Source: RQOF01 sp964461135 (GTDB lineage Bacteria; Calditrichota; Calditrichia; RBG-13-44-9). Taken from it: 25,735 bases of DNA. A model generated the notes under the pieces. The model was not told the origin of the DNA. It saw only the letters and a list, made by a program, of their open reading frames with translations, and made no database searches. A program made the translations under genes and the position numbers. The DNA lies in contig CAYWTB010000066.1 in the NCBI GenBank assembly GCA_964461135.1, positions 1 to 25,735 of the forward strand. The letters run 5' to 3'. Shown here piece by piece: positions 15,112 through 23,045 of this stretch (position 1 is the first letter of the stretch; every line of letters begins with the position of its first letter).

Positions 15112-17928
15112 ATGGTTTCATTCCGATCGTTTGTGGTTTTTCTCCTTATCCTGACATTATCTCAATTTTTACTGGCAGGTTCCACCGGGAAGATCGCCGG
15201 TATCGTTAAAGATAAAAATACCGGAGAACCCCTTATTGGTGTTAATGTAACGGTAATCGGAACCATGTTTGGAGCGAGTACCGATGTTGACGGGAGTTTT
15301 ATTATTTTGAATATCTCTCCCGGAAATTATACTGTTCTGGCCCAATATATCGGATATACTGACGTTAAAACCGAAAATGTGGATATTGATATTGATCTGA
15401 CCACCCAGCTGGAGATTGAAATGCAGGAAACCAGCCTGGAGCTGGGTGAAACCGTAACGGTAGTGGCGGAACGCGAGCTGGTAACCAAGGACCTGACCGC
15501 TTCGACGGCCAAAGTGGATGCTCAGCAAATTCAGGCACTGCCCATTACAGAGATCTCCGAAGCGCTGCAACTACAGGCAGGATATCTGGACGGGCATGTA
15601 AGAGGGGGTCGGAAAGGCGAAATAGCTTACTGGATTGATGGAATTCCGGTGACGGATTCATACGACGGTGAGCAGGTGGTACAGGTTAACAAGGATATGG
15701 TGGAGGAACTGCAGTTCGTAAGCGGGGCATTCAATGCGGAATACGGTCAGGCCATGTCGGGTATCGTCAATATCACCACCAAAGAACCGCGGGAAAAATT
15801 CGGGGGCAACTTCACAGTTTATTTTGGTGATTATTATAGCACCCATCAATTTGATCGCAAATCGTATTATGCAAATTTGGAAGCCGGTAATCTGGAAACC
15901 TACCGGCTGGATCCCAATGCAGTTTTTATGAATATTAAGAATTACAATCCCACCAATATTCGCAATTTCGAGGGCGGTATTTATGGAACCATCGTAGCGA
16001 ATAAACTCTCTTATTTTTTAAACGGAAGATATATATATTTTGGTGGCTGGCAGTATGGTCAGAGGGTTTATAATCCGGGGAATTACGCAGGATTAGACAC
16101 TACCAGCAATTACAGTAGTCTGGGTGATGGCGAATATGTTCCCATGAATTGGAACCGTAAATTATATTTTCAGGGGAAAGTGACCTTTTATATCTCGCCA
16201 CTGGCAAAAATCAATTACAATTTTATTCGCGATGACATGCAACTGGAAGAATATAACCGGGATTATAAACTGAATCCTGACGGGAATCAGACGCGTTATC
16301 AGACCGGGTATACCCATATTTTAAAATTAACACAAACCCTGAGTAACAGGACCTATTATGACCTGGGATTATCCTTTTTCGATAAGAAGTATGAACAGTA
16401 TGTTTATGAGAACATGTTCAATAATCGTTATGTATTTCCGCAGGTGGCTGAAAATGTGCAGCCTTTCAGCTTTAAAACCGGCGGAACCAACAATCAGTAT
16501 TTTGCCCGCAATACCAAGACATTCCTGGCAAAGCTGGATCTGGCCAGTCAGGTCAACAAACGTCACCTTATCAAGACCGGTGTTGAATTTCGATATTATT
16601 CCTTGTTTTTTGATGATATCGATTTACGTCCCTCGCCGGGAGATGATCCTACTCAATCCCCTTATATGAATCCCCAGGTTTTGTCGCTTGAGTCTCCCTT
16701 TCATGACCAGTACCGCCATAACCCGCTTGAATTTTCGGTTTATGCACAGGATAAAATGGAGTTTGCGGATATCATCGTCAATGTGGGTGTGCGTCTGGAT
16801 CATTTCAGACCTGATGGCGTGATATTATCCGATCCCACAGATCCCAATATATATGCGCCTCTTAACCCGCAAAACCGCTATCATGATCTGAACGGCAATG
16901 GCCGCCAGGATCCGGGGGAACCCTATGTTACCTTTGCCGAGAGGCAGCAGTACTGGTATCAGGATGCATCCAACAATACAAAGATAAGCCCCCGGCTGGG
17001 TGCCTCTTTCCCCATCACAGCCACCGGAATCATTCATTTCTCTTATGGTCATTTTTTCCAGATACCTAATTTTGAACTTCTCTACCGGAATCCTCAATTT
17101 AAATTTGATGCCACTGCCAATACCAACAATCTTGGAATAATCGGCAATGCAGACCTTAGACCTCAGCAGACTATTTCCGGTGAGATTGGCCTTCAACAGC
17201 AACTGGGAAGTAACATGGTGGCAGATGCGACTATATTTTTCCGTGATGTCAGAGATCTGGCGGGAACACGTGCGGATCAGATAGAACTTATTACCGGTGA
17301 GACCTACAGCCGTCTGGTTAACAGTGATTTTGGTTTTATAAAAGGATTCATCATCTCTTTCAAAAACCGGTATTCCATGGGATTTAATTATTCAATAGAT
17401 TACACCTTCCAGATTGCCAAAGGTACCGCTTCGGACCCGGACCAGGCGCGGAATGCCATTGCCGGTGGTGCCCTCCCTGAAGTTCTCCTCACTCCCCTTG
17501 GCTGGGATCAGAGGCATACCCTGAACGGAACTCTGGGTTATTACCACAAATCATGGGGTATGAGCTTTATCGGACAGCTGGGAAGTGGGCAGCCCTATAC
17601 TCCCAGACAGACTAGCGATGTGGCCACTATCCGGGAAAACAGCCGGACCAAGCCCACCTTCTGGAATGTGGATATGAGGTTATATAAAGATCTCATGGTT
17701 ATGTCCAAAAAATGGTCACTGTTTGTTAGAGTTTTTAATTTATTCGACACCCTGAATGAAATAGCTGTGTATGATGATACCGGCAGGGCCGGTTTTACCA
17801 CCGACCTGGAGCGTAACAGGGCGCTGAACCCATCACAAAATGTAAATACTATTGATGAATGGTATCTCAATATAACTCACTATTCCGAACCGCGCCGCAT
17901 CGAATTCGGTGTCATGTTTGATTTTTAA
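15112..17928 (+). CDS. TonB-dependent outer-membrane receptor with carboxypeptidase-regulatory-like domain
   Basis: This 938-aa protein should be a gated outer-membrane channel importing a bound ligand, possibly an oligosaccharide. A signal peptide (1-22, ending FLLAG) is followed by a CarboxypepD_reg-like Ig domain (about 26-107: GKIAGIVKDKNTGEPLIGVNV, then DGSFIILNISPGNYTV). A TonB-box-like stretch ETVTVVAERELV follows. The plug domain is about 130-225 (WIDGIPVTDSYDGEQ, FNAEYGQAMSGIVNITTKEP). The rest is a barrel ending IEFGVMFDF, with the terminal Phe expected for BAM recognition. An acidic DLNGNGRQDPGEP loop in the barrel may bind calcium. GGAGG lies 5 nt before the ATG. The next gene begins only a few codons after the stop. 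No SusD-like partner is seen, so this is not a classical SusC/SusD pair. Family is firm, ligand inferred. Confidence 0.92.
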   Translation: MVSFRSFVVFLLILTLSQFLLAGSTGKIAGIVKDKNTGEPLIGVNVTVIGTMFGASTDVDGSFIILNISPGNYTVLAQYIGYTDVKTENVDIDIDLTTQLEIEMQETSLELGETVTVVAERELVTKDLTASTAKVDAQQIQALPITEISEALQLQAGYLDGHVRGGRKGEIAYWIDGIPVTDSYDGEQVVQVNKDMVEELQFVSGAFNAEYGQAMSGIVNITTKEPREKFGGNFTVYFGDYYSTHQFDRKSYYANLEAGNLETYRLDPNAVFMNIKNYNPTNIRNFEGGIYGTIVANKLSYFLNGRYIYFGGWQYGQRVYNPGNYAGLDTTSNYSSLGDGEYVPMNWNRKLYFQGKVTFYISPLAKINYNFIRDDMQLEEYNRDYKLNPDGNQTRYQTGYTHILKLTQTLSNRTYYDLGLSFFDKKYEQYVYENMFNNRYVFPQVAENVQPFSFKTGGTNNQYFARNTKTFLAKLDLASQVNKRHLIKTGVEFRYYSLFFDDIDLRPSPGDDPTQSPYMNPQVLSLESPFHDQYRHNPLEFSVYAQDKMEFADIIVNVGVRLDHFRPDGVILSDPTDPNIYAPLNPQNRYHDLNGNGRQDPGEPYVTFAERQQYWYQDASNNTKISPRLGASFPITATGIIHFSYGHFFQIPNFELLYRNPQFKFDATANTNNLGIIGNADLRPQQTISGEIGLQQQLGSNMVADATIFFRDVRDLAGTRADQIELITGETYSRLVNSDFGFIKGFIISFKNRYSMGFNYSIDYTFQIAKGTASDPDQARNAIAGGALPEVLLTPLGWDQRHTLNGTLGYYHKSWGMSFIGQLGSGQPYTPRQTSDVATIRENSRTKPTFWNVDMRLYKDLMVMSKKWSLFVRVFNLFDTLNEIAVYDDTGRAGFTTDLERNRALNPSQNVNTIDEWYLNITHYSEPRRIEFGVMFDF

Positions 17929-17954
17929 AATTGAATACAATCATTGAGGTTATG

Positions 17955-20900
17955 ATGATAAGTCGTTGGAAAACATTACTGTGGATAATTATTCTTGTTT
18001 TCATCTCGTTTGATCTGGCCTTTTCTCAAAATAGTGGAAGAGCTTACCGGAGAAGTGGTATTCTGAATGGGAATCAGGTAAAAACAGTGTTTGGTAACTG
18101 GGGTGTCATCGGACAGCCATCCAACCGGGGACCACGTGGTGCGTGGATCTATGATACCAATGGCTATATCGGGGATGTGAGTCCGCTGGTGGGTGCCGAG
18201 GTTACCGGGAAGATTGCCGCCACCGGCAGGGACACTACTTTTTTCTGGATTATCGATTGTGCGGCCGCCCGGCCTTTTTCAGGAGATCCCGAGAATAACC
18301 GGGCAGGAGTCAGGCGGGCATTTGAACCGGTGGCCGGTTATTTCAACGAAGCAGGAAATAGCCCCGCCATCAGCTCCGATAAAAGTACCTGGCCACCATT
18401 TTGGCCCGACATACAAGATCCCTCTGATCCGCGTTATGATCCGGAGGGATGGGCAGGATCGTGGAACGGCTTTTTTGGAAAGGATGTCTTTAATGCCGAT
18501 CTGGAGACTTATTTTGTCATGGATGATAATAATGATAATGAATTTAATACTACTCAAGAGAACGATTACGGTATTGAATTCCATCCCATTCCAAATGATC
18601 CTAGCCGCCAGGGCATGGGTCTGGATATGAGGGTACGCGGTTTACAGTGGCAACAGATCCTGGCTCAGGATAATATATTCTGGCTGTATAACATCAAAAA
18701 CAACGGTGAATTCATTTATCCCCGGGCGGTTTTTGGCATGCTGGTGGGAACTTATGTCGGGGTAACCGGTACGGATGATTCCCCGCAGGAATATGATGAC
18801 GATTATTCCTTTTTCGATGTGAATGAGGATTTAACCTATACCGGAGATTATCCTAATAACAACTCCCGCAATCCCTTCTGGGTGGATGGAGTGGGAATCG
18901 TCGGTTATGCCTTTCTGGAAAGCCCGGGAAATCCTTTCGACGGCATTGATAATGATAATGATGCAGATTCACCGGGATTGTCACCGGTGGCACCCCTCTT
19001 TACCGCAAATGATTTTGTTCCGGAAACCTTAACGAATAATCCTATTCCTCCAGCCGGATTCAGGAACAGGTTCATTACCATCAGAAAGCAGACTATCACC
19101 AATCCTTATGGTCAGGATATTGTCCGTTACATTCGGACGGTGAATACCCTTACCACGGCGGAAACCACGGTGGTGTCGCTGGGAGATACCTTTCATATCG
19201 TGTCCGGAGTTACCCGGGTGGTTGAGGGTAATACCGTGATTGTTAATGGCCAGGAAGAAATCAATCCCAATGCACTCGATGGTAAAGATAATGACCTGGA
19301 TGGTCTTATTGACGAAAATTATTTCCTGCATTTTCGGCAGGTCAGGCGCTCCTCCACCGGGCAGATTCTTTTTGACATTTTAAACCCGCTGCATCATGTT
19401 AATTATTTTACAGGTTCAGGATTGACGGATGAGATGCTGGATGAACGGCGTGATGATGGAATTGATAATGATGGTGACTGGAGCCGCAATCCGTTAACCG
19501 GAGAGGAAATCCGTGATGAGAATGGCATTTTAATTGATGATGTCGGTCAGGATGGACGTCCCGGTACGGGAGATAAGGGAGAGAATAATGGCCAGCCTGA
19601 TCCGGGTGAACCCAATTTTGACCAGCTGGATAAATCCGAATCGGATCAGATTGGGCTGTCAAGTTTTTGGTACTTTGCTCCGGCCAATCAGATTCGACTT
19701 GCCGATGAAAATTTTATGTGGCAGAGTCTGCGCCCCGGTTTTTTTGCCGTGCCACCTTCCATCGTAAATGGTAAACCAACTCGCGGTGAAGATGGAGATT
19801 TCCTGTATGGAACCGGTTATTTCCCCCTGACACCCGGCCAGACTGAACGTCTTTCACTGGCGCTTATTTATGCCTATACGGAAGATGAATTAGTCAAAAA
19901 GCTGAGTACCGTGCGGGATATTTATAATGCCGATTACCGTTTCCCGATTGCTCCCGAAAAACCCAAACTTAAAGTCGTTGCCGGTGATAATCAGGTTACC
20001 CTTTACTGGGATAGAAAGGCAGAAAAATCCTTCGATCCGGTGTTGAGAATATTTGATTTCGAAGGGTATAAAATCTACCGGGCCACCGACCCTAACTTTA
20101 TTGATGCCCGCGATGTAACCAATTCGGTCGGTAGTGTGGTTGCTTATTCACCCATTGCCCAGTTTGACCTGGTGGATGGTATCGACAAAATTTTCTATGC
20201 ACCCTACGATTTATATCAAACTTTAGAGGGATGGGGATTTAACCTGGGCAGTGAAACAGGACTGGTTCATTCCTACCTGGATTCCGATGTCAAAAATGGA
20301 AGAACCTATTATTATGCAGTGGTTTCCTATGATCAGGGGGACAGTGAAAAGGGTATTATCCCCAATGAATGCACTAAAAAAATTACCCAGCTGAGTACCG
20401 GTCAAGTCATTCTGGATGTTAATACGGCAGTTGTGATGCCTTCCCCCAAAAAAGCAGGATATACTGCTCCGGCTTCCCAGGATACCCTGGTGCACAGCAC
20501 GGGGGGCGGATTCGGTACAGTATCTTATGACATTCTGGATGAAACGGTCCTGACCGGTCATCCATACCAGGTATATTTCTGGGATACCTCTAATGATGGC
20601 ATAGATAACAATCACAACTGGACACTGGCGGATGATGTCGGTGCGGATGGCATTGCCAATACCGGCGATAAAGGGGAAGGGGATGGAAAGCCGACTATAG
20701 GAGAACCAAATCTTGATTATAAAGATCCGGTGGAACTGGAAGCGGTTACGACAGAATATGCTGTTCGGGACCAGTATGAATATACGGAAGATTTTGTGCC
20801 GCGGGATACCTTCTATGTGGATCTGCTGCGCGGTAATCTGGTCAATAGCAGCATCATGGTCAGGGAACCTTTCGGCAATGTGGTAGATGCATCGTTATTT

Positions 20901-21914
20901 CTTGTAGACACCACCCGCGGACGGATACGGGCGGCCTATTCTGGTGCTCTGCCTGAAAAACAATATACCATTACTTATCTGTACCATCCCATATATTTCA
21001 GTCCCTACATGCAGGGCAGTCCCTGGATTGAAAATATAAAAGATACCGATATTTTTGATGGTATCACCCTGAACTTTGATAATATCTGGGAAACAGTGCT
21101 TGATCAGGTTAATTCAGGCTGGAATGATGATAATATCCTGTATGGATTTGTGCTGAAGTCGGAACCCATAGTTATAGATCCGGATACTATCAAACCGGTT
21201 ATTTATCCTGCCAATTATGAAATCAGGATGTCTTCAGAGATCATTGATACCACGGCCGACCTTTACGGAGTACCACCGACTCCACGAAAGTTTTCAATCT
21301 ATAATACAACCGGAAATTATAAAGTAAAATACATACATGACGATGTGAACAGAGATCTTTATCCCTCTTTTCCTCAGGGACTTACTGAAAATATTTACAT
21401 TTTTGAGAAGGATGTCAATGGGAACTTCACCATTTATGCACGTGTACTCTATCTGACTTCTACTAATAATTATTCTTACCAATTTAAGGGGGGTGAGGTT
21501 TTACGTGTGATTCAAAAGTTTCCCTTTAACCGGGAAGATGTTTTCAGCCTCACCACCACAGTGCCGGAGATTAACAATACTCAGGCAAACAAAGAACTGG
21601 CAGATATACTGGTATACCCGAATCCGTATATCGTGGCACATGCCTTTGAACCTCCCCTGGCACCGAATGTTACCACTGGAAGAGGTGAACGGCGGATGTA
21701 TTTTTCGCGGATACCGCAGGGTGCAAAAATCCACATCTTTACCGCCCGTGGGGAACACGTGATTACGCTGGGGGATAACAGCTCCATTTTTAATGGTACG
21801 TTGATCTGGAATCTTAAAACCAAGGAAAATCTGGATGTCGCTTACGGCGTATATTTTTATGTACTTGAAAGTCCCGCCGGGACCAAACGAGGAAAATTAG
21901 CTATTATCAAATAA
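17955..21914 (+). CDS. Large secreted protein with acidic Ca-binding-like modules, FnIII-like domain and C-terminal sorting-like domain
   Basis: This is a protein of about 1319 aa with a signal peptide (SRWKTLLWIIILVFISFDLAFSQ). The start at 17955 is preferred because GAGG lies 5 nt upstream; ATG 17952 and TTG 17931 are in-frame alternatives. Acidic Asp-rich loops recall thrombospondin-3 or EF-hand calcium sites: DGIDNDNDAD (about 329), DGKDNDLDGLIDEN (about 442) and DGIDNDGDW (501). A 29-aa module beginning DDVG occurs twice (528-556 and 893-921). A fibronectin-III-like domain begins near 666 (KPKLKVVAGDNQVTLYW, then FEGYKIYRATDP). The last 105 residues (ILVYPNPYIV from about 1217, ending GKLAIIK) resemble a FlgD-Ig/T9SS type-A sorting domain. 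It lies between the TonB receptor and PorV-like genes, so it is likely a surface partner of the receptor. Biochemical function is unknown. Confidence 0.8.
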   Translation: MISRWKTLLWIIILVFISFDLAFSQNSGRAYRRSGILNGNQVKTVFGNWGVIGQPSNRGPRGAWIYDTNGYIGDVSPLVGAEVTGKIAATGRDTTFFWIIDCAAARPFSGDPENNRAGVRRAFEPVAGYFNEAGNSPAISSDKSTWPPFWPDIQDPSDPRYDPEGWAGSWNGFFGKDVFNADLETYFVMDDNNDNEFNTTQENDYGIEFHPIPNDPSRQGMGLDMRVRGLQWQQILAQDNIFWLYNIKNNGEFIYPRAVFGMLVGTYVGVTGTDDSPQEYDDDYSFFDVNEDLTYTGDYPNNNSRNPFWVDGVGIVGYAFLESPGNPFDGIDNDNDADSPGLSPVAPLFTANDFVPETLTNNPIPPAGFRNRFITIRKQTITNPYGQDIVRYIRTVNTLTTAETTVVSLGDTFHIVSGVTRVVEGNTVIVNGQEEINPNALDGKDNDLDGLIDENYFLHFRQVRRSSTGQILFDILNPLHHVNYFTGSGLTDEMLDERRDDGIDNDGDWSRNPLTGEEIRDENGILIDDVGQDGRPGTGDKGENNGQPDPGEPNFDQLDKSESDQIGLSSFWYFAPANQIRLADENFMWQSLRPGFFAVPPSIVNGKPTRGEDGDFLYGTGYFPLTPGQTERLSLALIYAYTEDELVKKLSTVRDIYNADYRFPIAPEKPKLKVVAGDNQVTLYWDRKAEKSFDPVLRIFDFEGYKIYRATDPNFIDARDVTNSVGSVVAYSPIAQFDLVDGIDKIFYAPYDLYQTLEGWGFNLGSETGLVHSYLDSDVKNGRTYYYAVVSYDQGDSEKGIIPNECTKKITQLSTGQVILDVNTAVVMPSPKKAGYTAPASQDTLVHSTGGGFGTVSYDILDETVLTGHPYQVYFWDTSNDGIDNNHNWTLADDVGADGIANTGDKGEGDGKPTIGEPNLDYKDPVELEAVTTEYAVRDQYEYTEDFVPRDTFYVDLLRGNLVNSSIMVREPFGNVVDASLFLVDTTRGRIRAAYSGALPEKQYTITYLYHPIYFSPYMQGSPWIENIKDTDIFDGITLNFDNIWETVLDQVNSGWNDDNILYGFVLKSEPIVIDPDTIKPVIYPANYEIRMSSEIIDTTADLYGVPPTPRKFSIYNTTGNYKVKYIHDDVNRDLYPSFPQGLTENIYIFEKDVNGNFTIYARVLYLTSTNNYSYQFKGGEVLRVIQKFPFNREDVFSLTTTVPEINNTQANKELADILVYPNPYIVAHAFEPPLAPNVTTGRGERRMYFSRIPQGAKIHIFTARGEHVITLGDNSSIFNGTLIWNLKTKENLDVAYGVYFYVLESPAGTKRGKLAIIK

Positions 21915-21937
21915 ATGAACAGCATTGAGGTCACAGC

Positions 21938-22969
21938 ATGAGCCCCAATAATAAACATATCGTTATCATTGTTACTTTTTTACTTTTCATCAGTATCTGG
22001 CAGCAGCCGTGTTTCAGCCAGGATAAGGTGGCTACCTCAGCCGCCCCCTTTCTGGGAATTAATATCGGGGGAGCTGCCACTGCCATGGGAGGTGCATATG
22101 TGTCAATGGCACGGGATGCCTCCGCCCTTTATTGGAATCCCGGAGCGGTATCCCGCCTGGGAAAATCCGAGCTGAGTTTCACCCACACCTCGTGGTTCGT
22201 TAACACTAGTTTTAACTGGGGTGCGGTGGTTTTGAACCTGGACGGTGCGAATGCCTTTGGTGTAAATCTGGCCATTCTGGATTATGGTGAGGAAAATGTT
22301 ACCACCGTTGACGCTCCGGAGGGAAATGGCTTACGCTGGAGTGCACAGGATCTGGTGGGTGCCATATCATACGCCCGGAATCTATCCGACCGCTTCTCTA
22401 TCGGTGCTTCCGCCAAATATATTCAACAGAAGATCTATAACGAATCCGCCAGCGGATTTGCCCTGGATATCGGTTTGCTCTATATTACCCGCTTTAATGG
22501 TATGCGCCTGGGAGTCAGCATGTCCAATTTTGGTACAGATATGAAAATGGACGGCAAAGACTTGAATTACCCTTACGATCTTGATCCCGGCAGCCAGGGA
22601 AATAATTCCACCATAACGGCTCAGTTGAAAACACAGGCCTGGCCCCTGCCCCTGTTTTACCGGGTGGGAGCATCCATGGATGTTGTTAAAGTTTCGCAAA
22701 CGTCCTTCCTGTTGGCTGTTGATGCGGTGGTCCCCAGTGATAATTCCACCGTTTTGAATGTGGGAGGCGAGTTGAACTGGAATGAGATTTTTTATCTGCG
22801 AGCCGGTTACAAGTCACTTCTGCGAAAGCAGACTGAAGAAGGCCTGGCCGCCGGAGTCGGTTTCAAGTATTTCGTCCCCGGTCTGGGTAAAATCGGTCTG
22901 GACTACGCTTATAATGATTATGGGATTCTGCAGGAGATTCATACTCTGGGATTCAGCTTTACCTTTTAA
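21938..22969 (+). CDS. PorV/PorQ-family outer-membrane beta-barrel protein
   Basis: This 343-aa protein has a signal peptide ending near CFSQD. It then has the hallmark of the PorV/PorQ (UPF0164/FadL-like) family: AAPFLGINIGGAATAMGGAYVSMARDASALYWNPGAVSRL. Barrel strands alternate to the end LGFSFTF, which has a C-terminal Phe. In T9SS systems PorV shuttles cargo at the outer membrane and PorQ binds the attachment complex; many paralogs in FCB genomes have no assigned role. GAGGT 7 nt before the ATG is the ribosome site, and the gene lies 23 nt after the large secreted protein gene. Its position between two proteins with sorting-like C-termini suggests it helps display them on the surface. Whether it is a true PorV or a dedicated paralog cannot be told without the other por genes. 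Confidence 0.87.
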   Translation: MSPNNKHIVIIVTFLLFISIWQQPCFSQDKVATSAAPFLGINIGGAATAMGGAYVSMARDASALYWNPGAVSRLGKSELSFTHTSWFVNTSFNWGAVVLNLDGANAFGVNLAILDYGEENVTTVDAPEGNGLRWSAQDLVGAISYARNLSDRFSIGASAKYIQQKIYNESASGFALDIGLLYITRFNGMRLGVSMSNFGTDMKMDGKDLNYPYDLDPGSQGNNSTITAQLKTQAWPLPLFYRVGASMDVVKVSQTSFLLAVDAVVPSDNSTVLNVGGELNWNEIFYLRAGYKSLLRKQTEEGLAAGVGFKYFVPGLGKIGLDYAYNDYGILQEIHTLGFSFTF

Positions 22970-23045
22970 TAAATAATTGTCATATACAACTGGGAATTAA
23001 AAACCCAACTAATTAAAAAAACACACTAAAACAAATGGAGGAATC
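22970..23045 (+). other. 76-nt AT-rich leader before the secreted CBM-like protein gene
   Basis: This A-rich spacer is longer than the others in the surface operon and ends in GGAGGAATC before the ATG at 23046, one of the two best ribosome sites in the window. A 4-bp TGGG/CCCA hairpin is possible. The gap may hold an extra promoter for the last gene, but no clear -35/-10 pair was found. Confidence 0.3.

Noticed and set aside
15112..22969. Classical SusC/SusD pair
   Set aside because: The second gene shows no SusD features that I can see (no lipobox Cys and no helical TPR-like fold); it is beta-rich with FnIII-like and Ca-like modules.
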